Shown: piece by piece, positions 1-12,400 of the stretch
Layout of the letters: every line of letters begins with the position of its first letter
Position numbering within the stretch: the stretch's first letter is position 1
Source of the DNA: Onchidella celtica
Lineage: Eukaryota > Mollusca > Gastropoda > Systellommatophora > Onchidiidae
Direction of reading: 5' to 3'
Assembly: GCA_963931925.1 (NCBI GenBank)
Contig: OZ007570.1
Span: forward strand, 65,093,370 to 65,157,369
DNA: 64,000 bases
Position numbers and translations under genes: made by a program
The notes under the pieces: model-generated
Seen by the model: only the letters and a program-made list of their open reading frames with translations
Database searches by the model: none
What the model was told of the DNA's origin: nothing

Positions 1-3000
1 AGCCCGGCATCTCGAAGTTTACTAAGCACTTGACGAAGTGCTTCTAAGTGGCCTTTCCAATCCGTATGGAAAGCGCAAATGTCAAAGTAGCTTAGGACGT
101 ATGGTGTCTGCTGCAATAGGATGTTCATCGTCCTCGCAAATGTCGCTGGTGCTGTTACGAGACCGAATGGCATGAACCTCCATTGCATGAGACCCATAGG
201 GGTCTGAAACGCTGTGTACTGTTTACTGGCCTCTTCCATTGGGATTTGCCAGTAGCCTTTAGCTAAATCTATTTTCGAAAATACGGACGACTCAGCCAAT
301 CGCGCAAATAGCTCTTCCTGATTCGGGATAGGTTCAGCATCGTAAATGGTTAGAGCGTTAAGCTTCCTGTAATCGATACAAAACCTAACGGAACCGTCTG
401 TTTTCTTTACTAGTACAATCGGCGAGCAGTAAGGGCTCGTCGAGCGCTCAGTGACTCCTAAGCTGAGCATCTTTTCCACCTCGGACTGTATGGTGTCGTG
501 CGCGTGCAGCGGGCGCGGGTAGGGTTTAACAAACACGGGTACGTCCGAGTGCAACCGGATGACGTGTTGAACTAAGGATGTTTTACCCGGCAAATCAGTG
601 AATAGTGGCGCAAACTCCCCAACAAGATCCATTATGTCCTGTGTCTTACTTTGATCCAGCTGTGGATTGATATTAACGGAAGTCGCGTCCTCTGTGGCTT
701 GTAAGGGCAGGAGCGATCTAGTCATAGGTAATGGCTCCCGGTCGTTGTCATCGATAGTGACCATCGCTGCGTTTGCTTGGGCCACAACATGGCAAGAATG
801 ATCGTGATGACCTTGATCATCGGTAAAATACTTTTTCAACATGTTTATGTGGTAAACCTTATCGTTACCACGGATGGTAATGAGATAATTAACTCTCGAG
901 AGTCGCTTCTTAACTAGAAAGGGGCCTTTCCAAGTGAGGAGTAGCTTGTTGTTCGTTTCTGGTAACAGCACCAATGCCCGATCTCCGACTGACAGGGTTC
1001 TTAACCGACTACCCTGATCGCGATATCCTATAAATGACCTGGTCCGTACGCATGCAAATTGTCGAGCCAGGTCGCATGCATTAACTATTCTATGTCGGAG
1101 ATCGACGATGTACTGATACGCGGATCGCGTATCAGGAACGTCGGTATCAGAACCGGCGTATAAATCGCGTAAAATGGCCATCGGGCCACGTGGTTTACGA
1201 CCGTATAAAAGTTCAAACGGGGAAAAACCCGTTGTCGCATTTGGGAGTTCCCTATATGCGAACAAGATGGCCGGAAGTCGACGGTCCCAGTCACCAGGTC
1301 TATTGGCTGAAACGCGTGCCAGCATAGCTTTCATGGTGGCATTTCAGCGCTCGCAACAGCCATTGGACTGTGGATGGTATGGTGACGTAAGTTTCTGCCT
1401 AATGCCCGTGAGTTCCAGTACTTTCCTGAAAAGGTCGGAGGTGAATTGCGGACCTCTATCGGATAATAATTCGGACGGGAATCCGACGCGCGTGAATATG
1501 GTGACCAATGCCTCGGCGACGTGATCGGCCGATATTTCTTTTAACGGGATTGCCTCAGGCCAACGGGTGGCATAATCGATTACTGATAGAATAAACCGAT
1601 GGCCTCTATCCGACTTCGGTAATGGCCCGACGATGTCAACGGCAACTCGCTGAAATGGAGTGGAAACCGGCGGCATCTCTTGTATAGGTGCCCGCGAAGT
1701 TTTTCCTTTGGGGGTTCTTTTCTGGCATGTATCGCAACGCGACACATAGCTATTTATGTCACCGTAAACCCCGGGCCAAAAAAACTGAGACAGGACTCTC
1801 GATTTTGTTCTCGCTTTGCCCTGGTGGCCCGACAATGGCGTGTCGTGAGCGAGGCGGGTGATGTCTCGGCGAAATGATCTTGGTATGACCAATTGCAAAA
1901 TAGTTTCGCGCTTTCCCCGAAAAACGCGATATAGGAGGTCGTCTTTCAGGCAGAACCTGGTTGTATCCGGGCTGTCCGGATGAATCTTAGCAAAGAGGGG
2001 CTTTAGTGATGGATCTGTGCGCTGTTCGTTACGAAAAATCTCGGGGGTCACATCCAAGTCGACGACAGGCGATCGTAATGTGTCGTCACTCTGGCGACGC
2101 GATTGTTGTCTTGTCGTGACACACGCAATGTCGTTCTCATCGTCCCAAATCTCGAGTTCGCTATCGGAGACGTCCTTTAAATGGGGAATATTGCCAATGA
2201 TTAGGTCGGCAACCGGATTTGGTAGCACACAGGCCGTGACAACACCAGTTATAAACGGAGTGTCAACATATATTTCCGCCAAACGAAAATGTTCAACTGA
2301 ACCACCAAAAGTAATACATGTCGCATCGCGATCCAGGAGTTGTGCAGGACGGACCAGCGATTCACGCACACCGACGGTCGTACAGCCTGAATCTCGCAAT
2401 ACGGATGCTCGTATGGCGTTTACTTGTCCCTCATATAGTGTCAGCGCGCCTCGCTCGTGGAGGGCGGACATAACTGGAATAACTTTATTTACGGTTTCGG
2501 CATTCCTAGTTCTGTTACCGCGGTTTTCGGTGAATGCTACAGAGCATGCATTTGCCGCATCTAATCTAACTCGGCATTGTTTCCGAATGTGGCCTTCGCC
2601 GCCACATCTATAACAGTGGAATGGATTATAATCCCTTCGAGGTGTACCTCGATAAGAAGGAAATGGGGGCGCTTGATAGTAGTTGTTACGCGGTCCTCCG
2701 GTAGGGAAAGGACGTGAATATCGGGGTTCCCAGTCCCGAGAAAAATTACGGGGATTCGGTTGTCTCCTGTTAAACGGCGGCTCGGACCGTGGACGAACCT
2801 GCGGCGACTGTCGAAAGGGCTGTCGTGATTGTCTCGACGGTACCGGTGTCCTAGTAACAACGCCGGCGTAACACGGTTCGCTTAATTTAGCTTTAGCTAA
2901 CGATCGATTAGGGTGAGCCGCAGCGTACCGTTCCGCTATCGATGTTATCTCGACGGTAGTTTTGGGGGCTTGCTCCTTAAAATGCGCCACCAGGTCCGGG

Positions 3001-3782
3001 TGGCAGGACATATATATTTGGTCTTTAATTATTAAATCATAAATTTTCTTGAAATTTCCCTCTTCCACACCGGCCAACTCAGTCCAGCGGCTGAGCAGGT
3101 GGCGGAGGCGGTCCACGTAAGTGGAGAAATTCTCAGATGCTTCCGGCTTGCAATCGCGGAAACGCTTATGAAATCCCTCCTCCGTATGTTGGAAACGCTT
3201 TAGTAGCGCGGTCTTTAGAATGTCATAGTCCCTAGCGTCATCAATAGTGAGGCTATGGAAAACTTCCAACGCTCTCCCTGTCAAAAGATTGGCGAGGCAT
3301 GACGTGTACTCGCCACGCTGCCATCCCGCGCAAACGGCATGGAGTTCGAAACGGTGGAGGCAGGAATCTATGCGATCAACCTTATCATTAAAGGTTGGCA
3401 ATTTAGGTTTCGTTTTATTATTGGAAGTAACTTCCGGAGCCCCGGTAGGTTGGGCTTGCTTCGCTTCCAACTGTTTCAAAGCGAGCTCATACTCTCTTTG
3501 AGCCTGTTTCTCCGCGCGTTCCGCGGCTCTATCGTCACGTTCCGCGGCTTTTTCTTGGGGTAATATCTCCGCGGCCTTTTCTTCTCGTTCCGCAGCCTTT
3601 TCTAGGCGTAATCTCTCCGCGGCTTTTTCTTCTCGTTCTTCTTTCAGTTTCTGGTCAACCCAAGAAGCACGCTGAGCTTCCGGTATGCCAAATGATTGAG
3701 CGAGTTCCAAATATCTCTGTAGTTCGGCCATGATACCGGTCGATAATGCGATATAATGTCCTAATCGAGGACAACTTATCAA
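1..3782 (-). mobile_element. gag-PR-INT-RT coding part of the Gmr1-like element
   Basis: Parts recognised, in element order. A charged, coiled-coil-like N-terminus rich in E/K/A/R (about 3,500-3,780) leads into a retrotransposon gag domain (about 2,900-3,400). A basic RQP-rich linker follows, then a CCHC knuckle CYRCGGEGHIRKQC (about 2,570-2,615) and a protease-like DSG motif (about 2,360-2,400). The integrase HHCC zinc-binding region is at about 1,710-1,850 and the catalytic core at about 1,340-1,640, with AVDIVGPL and SDRGPQFTSD. A C-terminal integrase/linker region lies at about 560-1,300. RT motifs follow: LVKKTDGSVRFCIDYRKLN at about 360-420 and the palm region toward base 60. Family assignment rests on these motifs and their order. 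Treated as a fossil. Confidence 0.82.
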
Positions 3783-5690
3783 AACTCTCTAACTTTATTC
3801 TCCCTGGAAGCAATGTATCAATTGCACTCTGCGGGTGTTCGTTCCTGCAGTATGAACGAAATTAACGAAATCAACAACAAACAGTATGTCTTAGTCAACC
3901 AAGTAGTGGTTGAGCTATCCTAGTGATCACTTATCTCCTTCACGTATATCTCCTAATCCTCAAGCAGTCAGTCTACTGCTTCCTGCTTGGTCGTTAACTA
4001 ACGATACCAATGTAATATTCCCAGTGTATCTTCCGTACACTCCTAGCAGCGTTCCCTCTGCTATAAACCGGAATAAATCAATATTCACGATATTAACTTC
4101 CTTGGCTATACAAGCCTAACAACTGTAATATCCAGATTATCTCTCAACGTGCCATAGACACGTGATTTATCCCAGGCAATAATAGCAATAATGAGTATAA
4201 AAATATGATACTGTAACACTATAATGGACAAGAATTACACAGAGAGTGACTAGACTAACAGAAAGAACAAACGACAACAGACCCGACTAACCTGAAACTA
4301 TCTACAGAAAGGTAAGAAAAAGAACAGGAGAGACGTCTTCCTAAAAGTACGAGGAAGATAGAACGCTAACAATCTACACGAATAACAGGTCCCTACAGAA
4401 CTATTCAAGGCAAAGCATACCTCACACCCGGTTTAAACCACCATCTAGATCGACTAGTCTGGCAAGAAAGGTAAGCTGAGTCTCGATCCCTTCCAACCTC
4501 CCGCGTATCTAATCTAAACACAAAAGAAAAAAAAATAATGCCTGTCAAAAGTAGGGGAGCTGGAACAACGGACCCCTCAAACGAAGACTAATACAGATGG
4601 TTCACTTAACTGGGTGAAATGGACTGGCTCTTTCCCTTGGTCCACAGCGCTGGTCTTGTCTTTTCCTGTTACTAGCTGTCAGTCCCTCGTAGTGGTCCCA
4701 GGATCAATGACGAGAGGACATGCCAGACATGTGGGGGAGAAACAAAAAAAAAAGACAATAGAGGTATATTCAAAGCAATAAATTCTAATTACTAACTTAA
4801 TATATGATATTTCATGTAATTATGGTTCCTTATTGGATGTACTGCAATCAATAGCAAATAGGTATATTATACGAAACTAGATATCAATTTAAAGTGACAG
4901 TTGAGTCGCCACTGGCCAGTCGCCAGGCAAACTCTCCCTAAATCATATGGGCTTGAATGTTAGGAGAGCCCAGTATGTTCCAAGCCTACAGAAGCACACT
5001 TCGGCTTGTAGGTAATTACGTAGTTGCAAAAAACTATTTATATATATGCACAATCATTATTCAATTCATCAACAATGTGCCATATTACTTCAATCATACT
5101 ATGGAAATAATTCTATAACACAGGCCACTCGTCATCGAGTGCCAGCTGGGGTTTCCTTAGACTTCCTATGAGGCTGTGGTTCTCTCTCTATCTCTGATCT
5201 TCTATTATGCTTGAACAAGTAAGATATATTACCATTGGTCACGCCTACTGGTAGGCGCGAACATCAAAATAGCGCAGCGTGGGCTTTCAAAGGTCAGCCC
5301 ACTCAGACCTTTCTTTCTAGAGCTCAGTCAGTCCGTTAGCAAGGACTTCTAGTCTTCAAACCACACAGTTCAGGTACTGGCCAACCGGATATACTTCACG
5401 ACACGATGCTTCTGCTCGTCTGTATTCACCAAATCTGAACATTACACGATGTTATATACTATCTGGCTACCCAGCAGTGCTAGTCCGCTGGCCCAATTAG
5501 TTCAGCTATCTCATAGGTCGAAACCTCCCACCATTTTAATTGTAGTAATACGTCTGCACTATTCTACCAGCCAGTTAACGTGCAAAAACTTGTCTAGTCA
5601 TACTTAACAATGTCAACTATCCCCACCTTGTTTCACCCCTACTCCATTACTTATTAATCACGAACATTAAAACCGACAAGCGTGCATCTA
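3783..5690 (-). mobile_element. 5' LTR and leader of the Gmr1-like element (approximate limits)
   Basis: This noncoding stretch precedes gag. It is related, in reverse orientation, to the solo LTR at 8.9-13.0 kb. The segment around 4,890-4,935 (GAGTCGCCACTGGCC, then CGCCAGGCAAACTCTCC) matches the reverse complement of about 9,915-9,955. The segment around 5,160-5,260 (GCTGTGGTTCTCTCTC, then ACCATTGG) matches the reverse complement of about 9,590-9,665. The two are clearly diverged, so they are sister subfamilies rather than one burst. I could not place the primer binding site or the exact LTR ends. Confidence 0.55.
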
Positions 5691-6433
5691 ACAGTTTAAC
5701 TTTACATTTATTTACTCACCAACTATAATTCGCGAGGGCCGTTCAAGGCCACCAGCCAATTTCTCATGGCCCTGGTAAAACAACAACTCACTCTCTGCGT
5801 GAGTTTTAACAACATCTGAATCATGACACCACTTGTAATACAATTTTTATTTTTACAAAAGCTCTGCTTTGAAAGCTGTGACTTGATTTCAACCTTGAAT
5901 CTTGGGCACAATAAAGAGCACGTGAACCATAATTTTTGCATGCTGATTTCATTCGCTCAAAATACACTCTGATACCTCTTTATCACATTGAGACTGATAT
6001 TTTTTATATATAGACAATGATTTTGTGTGTTTATTTTGTTAAAGAAAAAGCTTACAAATACCACCGGGTTTCCACGATGTCTATGGCTATGCTGATGTAT
6101 CACTGTAAGTAACACGTTGGGAAATCTGGATCAGGACACAATGCAAGGGACAGAACAACAGTTGCATAAAACGCCGAAAAATGAAGTAAGATTGTATCCC
6201 TTGTCACAGTAAACCGGTATGGCCGTCCATTTTAATGTGAGTGGCTACAGGCCCTTCTCATCATTGGCTTGTATTTGCTGTGTTTGTCATAGTCAGGGTC
6301 ATTCAGTGGTCATGTTTTCTAGTTTTCTGTTTACAGGAAATAATGATCTAGTTTCTTCTAGTGCATTTTCCTAATGGCTTGTAGTGCATTTTCCTAATGG
6401 CTTGATTGCACAAGTTCCAACTGTTGTAAATAC
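5691..6433. other. No gene seen; 3' flank or last intron of TEX11
   Basis: This stretch lies between the LTR element and the last TEX11 exon found. I see no exon with plausible splice sites, no poly(A) cluster that can be tied to the gene, and no recognisable repeat beyond a 20-bp tandem duplication (GTGCATTTTCCTAATGGCTT, about 6,361 and 6,382). From the vertebrate protein, roughly 130 more C-terminal residues would be expected, so the terminal exons may lie left of the window, beyond the LTR element, or be too diverged to see. Confidence 0.4.
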
Positions 6434-9400
6434 CTGCATTTTTCAAAGTCTGGGCTCTCCATCTGCAAATACAGCCTCACAGCAACTTTGAGAGCCCTCA
6501 TACTGAGTCTGTCATTGCTGGCAGGAGGATCTATGGCTAGTGCTGAGATCAATACAAAAGGAATGTCTGTGTGAAACAATATGTATTGAATGCAGTCTGT
6601 TCACAAAATCTGATGTTGAGATTGTTTATAATCTGATGTACCAGTAACTGACTGACCGTGAAAGCTTTGTTGTTTTCTAATAAGAGTGTGATGTTTGAAA
6701 ATGTTCACCTGGCCATTCATTTGTTTAAATTTGTGTGCAAAGTACATTGCGAGTTTTACTGAGTAAGACATTTTCCGTCTGCCTGAACAGAACCATTGAA
6801 ACAGCTGGCAAAAGGAAAGAGTTTATTTTATGGAGAAGCGCTACAGTATTTCTTTTCTTAGAATTCAGGTTATGCCAAGATAATAAATTTCCAGTTTCAT
6901 GTATCTTGCTCAAGATTCAAAAAGCCAAATCTTTACTGTGATTTTCAGACATTCAAAATTGATCATAACTCCCAGGACTATACAAAGCGAGCAAGGAGAT
7001 TAGAGCATTGTTCTCTTGGTCTTCACTGAAACTGAAACACCATAAGATTGAGAAAGTCAAGTGACAGCTTTTGCATTTCATACATTGTTTTTATATTTAA
7101 ACAGTCTTGTTTTCATATGACATGTGAGTACTGAAAATCACACAATATCACCAAGTATTTGCCATATTGTTGTATAAGCATTTGTGCCTTTTCGAGAAAA
7201 TGAGGACTGGGGTTTGGTCAGAAAAGGGGCATAAAACATAACACATAAAACATTATAGCACAAACACATATCTCAAAAACGTTTGAACCGACTGCAATGA
7301 CTTATTCATAACGAAATAAGTAGTGAGAGAACCACTTTCGTGACAAAACCTCAAAATCGGCAAAATGTCACATACAACAGTATGGCAAATACCCCTCGAT
7401 ATGATGAAATTACAGCAACCTTCATATTAAAAATGTTATCATGTCCTCATATATCACTAATCATGCAAATATGGTAGAGCAGTGTTCTTGACAAGAGTTG
7501 ACCATATTATCTCATCAAATAATGCGATTCAAATGTCACACTGTGGTACCCTGGTCATCCAAATTATGCTAAGTATATAAATGCTGATGTAATCATAATT
7601 ACCTGCAAGAGTGTGAAACAATTTAGGGTCCGAATTTGGTAAAGCAAACGCCCTCTCAAGCACCAGTTCTGCTCTTTGATCATGGAGTTTTGTCAGGGCT
7701 TCGAATTCAAACATCAAAAGAAACATATCTGTTGAAACAGATGGCTTTGTTGGACCTGAGAGGAATGACCACAAATTTGTCAATAAAACTGATTTGGCTT
7801 CTAAAACAAATCACACAAAGAGAAAACTATGCAAGGTCACAATGTGAGCAATCAATTGTCATATTACGTCTTCTCTGTTGTGATCATACCACCCAATTAT
7901 GAAATGAAATAACAAAACGAGGAAAATACAATAGAGTAGGCCTACAAACCAGCTGACTGGAATGCAACAAAACAGGAGATTCCAGAAATTTTGGGAATAA
8001 AATAAGGGAACTTTATTCTCGCCAGCGATTTTAATCCCAAAAGGAGAATCCTAACCTTGATCCTGATCATAGGAAATATTTGAAAAACAGTCTGTACATT
8101 AAATAATGACAAAATGCCTGAAATTTGGCAGGTAACATTTTTCTGGTACAGAGGTATTTTATAATCATCATCTTGACAGCAAGTCTTAACAAATCGAAGT
8201 AGCTTTTATTTCTTCCCTTACTACTTTTTTTTCTTAATACAGAAGCCCCCACCTGGAACATTTTCCAACTACATCAATAAATAACATTGTTTATGAGAAC
8301 ATTGATGACTTTTATTAAATCTCATCAGAAGTTTGAGTGATGTATATGTCAATGTAAACAGACATGTCACACTAATGAATGTTGATTACAGTAATCAAAC
8401 TGGAATGTAACAGAATAAGATGAAGTGGATTTTACCCAACATTCAATTGATATGACAGCCAGAGTAGAGATTATGGCAGTCACACATCATTCCCAGACAC
8501 TATCTCTTGCTTAAGTACTTTCAAATGCTCAGATATGTCATTGTTATTGTTGAACAAGTAAGACTAAGAGGAAGAACCTTGATGAAAACAACTAAAAATT
8601 ACCTTGTGGCCACAAGGATTTCTGAGTTGCCATTTCTGCATGTCTATATTCCTCAACATGTTGAAGTACTTCCTCTAGTAAGTCTTGCTGCAAATAAAAA
8701 AAATAAAAATTATATGTACGTATCCTCATTACATATTATATATATATAAGTTCTATTCCCTCGGAGGAGCAATGTTAAATATCATTACTCCATAAGCATG
8801 GATTTTCAGATTTGTCCACTTCCACAAACTAGATTGCATGTAAATGTTTATTTCTTCTTTACTTTCTTTGATAAGAATGAATTTGTCTGAATTTGTTGCA
8901 AATGCATATTGTCACGAGTAGATAGGGTTTAAAATGTAATGCGAGGTCATGACTTGTTTACTCATCGAGATGCCCAGAGTTTTAACTGGTGACCTCGAGT
9001 TGTTCTCGTGAGTAGGATTTTTTGAGTAGGAAATTGTAAGGTGAGGACCTAGAAATCACACATTAGGTTTTGTTGTCCGTGATTCAGAGCATTGAAGTAG
9101 TGGTGAGGCAAGGTATTAATTACCGATATTGTTGTGTCTAGTGAGACTTGACTAGACAAGATTAGTAGGCCAGCTGGCTGGTGACAGTGCAGAGATAGCA
9201 TACCGAGCTGGGGGTGAATAGCCAATGGGTGTACTGAGTGATTGGACTGCGGAGCAATCTCGCTGGGAATTGTGACAAGTATATAAGAGGGCACAGAGCT
9301 AAGATTAATGGAGTAGTCGAGGCGTAAATGCCCACGGCAATGAACCTCCGAAAATAAACACCTAAATCCCAGATTAATTGAGTACAGATGAGAAGACAGC

Positions 9401-12400
9401 ATCCTTTTCATGGGGTATTCCGGCAGATGCTAATTGCCAGAAGTAAGCGAGAATGTAGACAGGCAGTCCACGTGGCATGACTGGACAGACCAAGAGACCT
9501 GACAGAAAGATAGCTCTATGTCGAGTGAACTGGACTGAGGGGCCATAAAGTGCTATTCTGAATTGCCGCTCACATTATCGTGAGCGCCCAATGGTATGTG
9601 TCCATAGCTGTTTGGTTACTAATACAGGAAGATTCTGAGAGAGAGAGAGAGAACCCACAGCTCTGAACTGCGAAGAACGAGTTCTGATCTATTGTCAATA
9701 GGAAATGACATCATTGCACTTTGCAAGAACTATTGCTAGCTTGTGGCTAGCTAAGGCAGTAACAACGTTGTGATTAAGAGATGTTGCATTGATTTATTGA
9801 TTGTCCATTTATAGCAGTGGTTCTTAAGTGATTATAAAGGAGAAATCATGTTTCTTAATTAAGCTTGATAATGTATTGGGACCATCCGTGCATTTACATT
9901 GTGCTATCGGAACCCCTGGAGAGTTAGTCTGGTGACTTGCCAGTGACGACTCTGTTATTAGAGTAATTATATAACCCATTCACATAATTATAGGTAGATT
10001 ATTTGTATATGTGCAGTCGAATTAGGATAATGAGTGACAGTTAATTACAGATTAGGATAGTCAGTGCTTGGAATCTATGCATTGAATATATATCTATTTT
10101 GATTGTATTGTTTTATAGTATTGTAATAATATTATGTCGACGACTCTGTTATTAGAGTAATTATATAACCCATTCACATAATTATAGGTAGATTATTTGT
10201 ATATGTGCAGTCGAATTAGGATAATGAGTGACAGTTAATTACAGATTAGGATAGTCAGTGCTTGGAATCTATGCATTGAATATATATCTATTTTGATTGT
10301 ATTGTTTTATAGTATTGTAATGTGAGAGGATGAACGATTTTCTATTTTTAATATGTGCTTTCATGGTAACTCTGGTGCGTGAGTGAGGGACGGCCACTCT
10401 TAGTAGTTTATGGGCATTTGGCCGAGTACCATTAATTGGATTATTTCCCTTGTAATACTAGCGCGGGACCCGTTATTCACATCACGGTGAAAAGCGCGCA
10501 TTTTGATTGGTCAGTTGGAAATGTACCGGGCTTCCAACTCTTATATCATGGCTTTGAGTTTCTTACAACTCGCTCCTTCGCTGTTATCCACCGACAGAAA
10601 GACGGGAACCCGAATTCATTTTTGAGAGTAGACAATACCCTATCGGTACAAAATAGGTACTCATGATAACGTTTGTTATCAATGGAGATACGTCGTATTA
10701 ATGGACGAAAGTATCCCGCACAAAATTGTCGAATGTTGTTAGTCCTGACACTTTGAAAATTTATATTAAAACTATTACCGGGTTTCTGGTATAAGTAGTC
10801 AGTTAGAATTTTAGCAGCAAGTTTCTACTTTATAATGGTACCAATTTTGTTGTACTTTGATGCACATATCCTATTGAAATAATTAATAAGAGGATCTCGG
10901 ATTTAAAGTAAACCACGAGTTAGACGCATGTTATCCCCGATAAATCCAACCTGGGTCAAATTTATTCAATTATTGCTGGAGGGGTCGTTAGAGTAATTTC
11001 TGCAGTTTACTGGGATACCTAATTGACTTTTGTGTGCACCCTTTTAACCGTACTGTAAATTCGATTGTGTTAGGACCCTAACCGGTTATGTTGTCGGGCT
11101 GGACTCCATGTCCGAGCCTTTCACTTGTGCAACACGGGCTACGTAATAGCTCTCTCGGACGTCCGCGCGGGCTCATAAATAAGATGCGGTTCGAGTGGTC
11201 AACACACTCCATCATAGACGCAGAGACAAGAGCCGACAGCACAGTGAACCCAGCCCAGCAACCCGGGCCCGTAGCAGCTCAGAGGCTTGCCGACGCTTGC
11301 CATCTCCACCCCGCCCCATAAGGCATGTAGCGGTAGCGCAGGACCCGGAGAGACCTTGGGTAAGTTGGAGACTATTATATTAGAAGTGACTTTAATTTGC
11401 GCACCCCCCCCCCCTTCGAGGATGCCGCGTAGAGAATGCTGAGCTACAGAGACCATTATGAGTCCGGCTCAACGGTAATTGCCATTGTCATTAGACGTGT
11501 AAGATGCGCGGTGCAGTGTAGTGTCTTGATATTGTGACTTTATTGTCAAAGTTAACGTTTGCGGTGCTAGATGATAATGATGGCTCGCTAACCAAGCTAT
11601 CACGATTTGCTTGTGTGCATATATATAGTGTATGTGTAGCATTGCCTTGTTGTGGTAGGCAGTGAGGATTTCCTGACATGTTAATGTGGATGGCTTATGT
11701 TACAGCGAGCGGCACTATACGCTTGATTGTATTACGGGTATTTGTGTACCTTGCCAGTACCACTATGCTATAGAGAGCAGTGTGATTGTGATTGCGTGTT
11801 TAGTGTTTAAGATGAGTAATTAATTACATGTATTGGAGATGTATAATATTAGTTGGGCCTCACATGGGTGAGCCCCAGGATTGTTCTATGTGCGGCGGTG
11901 GATGAACAATGTTTCAGTGAGTCTACACATGTTGCAATGAGTCTCGCCGACATATATATATATATATCATGTGCATGTATTATAGTTATCCAGATGTATT
12001 ATGCTTCTATGAGTTTCGTAAGTGTGTGAAGGACAGTTTCATTTTAAGGAATGTACACATTACTTTATGTATCTAGTGGTGTGTCATACACATGTTAGCC
12101 TGGCGGCATAGCTCCGCGGCTAAGGTCAAAGGGCATGACCCTTCAGTATCGATTGGGAAGGGAAGTACCAATACAATAGCCCTGGGGCGGGTTAGTACTA
12201 ATAATGGGAGTGGGCCTATGAGGATGGCCTGCATTGGGATGCAGCGTCTGTGTTATGGACGGTCAGTGGGCCATGTTGGCCACTGCGTTATTAAATGGAA
12301 TGGCCACCCTGGATGTGCTGTACACCGGCTCAGTGGAGCGAAACTATTGTGTTCTTGCCCCTTCATTTGTTATGTCCTTCATACTTTGATTAGTACATTA

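Larger units (their letters stand above)
1..5690 (-). mobile_element. Gmr1-like Ty3/gypsy LTR retrotransposon (fossil, cut by window edge)
   Basis: An LTR element reading leftwards. From high to low coordinates there is an LTR/leader stretch, then gag, a CCHC zinc knuckle, an aspartic protease-like segment, integrase, and then reverse transcriptase running off base 1. Integrase lying before RT is the order known for Gmr1-like elements, a Ty3/gypsy-related lineage that otherwise looks like gypsy; standard gypsy has RT first. RNase H and the 3' LTR would lie outside the window. The visible part looks broken, with about one or two breaks, and long open stretches suggest a moderately young insertion. 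The upper boundary is approximate because no second LTR is available for comparison. Confidence 0.85.

Noticed and set aside
11088-11456. Overlapping open stretches of 62-85 codons on both strands inside the 2.5-kb LTR-like unit
   Set aside because: They are not preserved in the second copy (27.8-28.0 kb), where the segment is replaced, and they show no motif; chance frames in GC-rich DNA.
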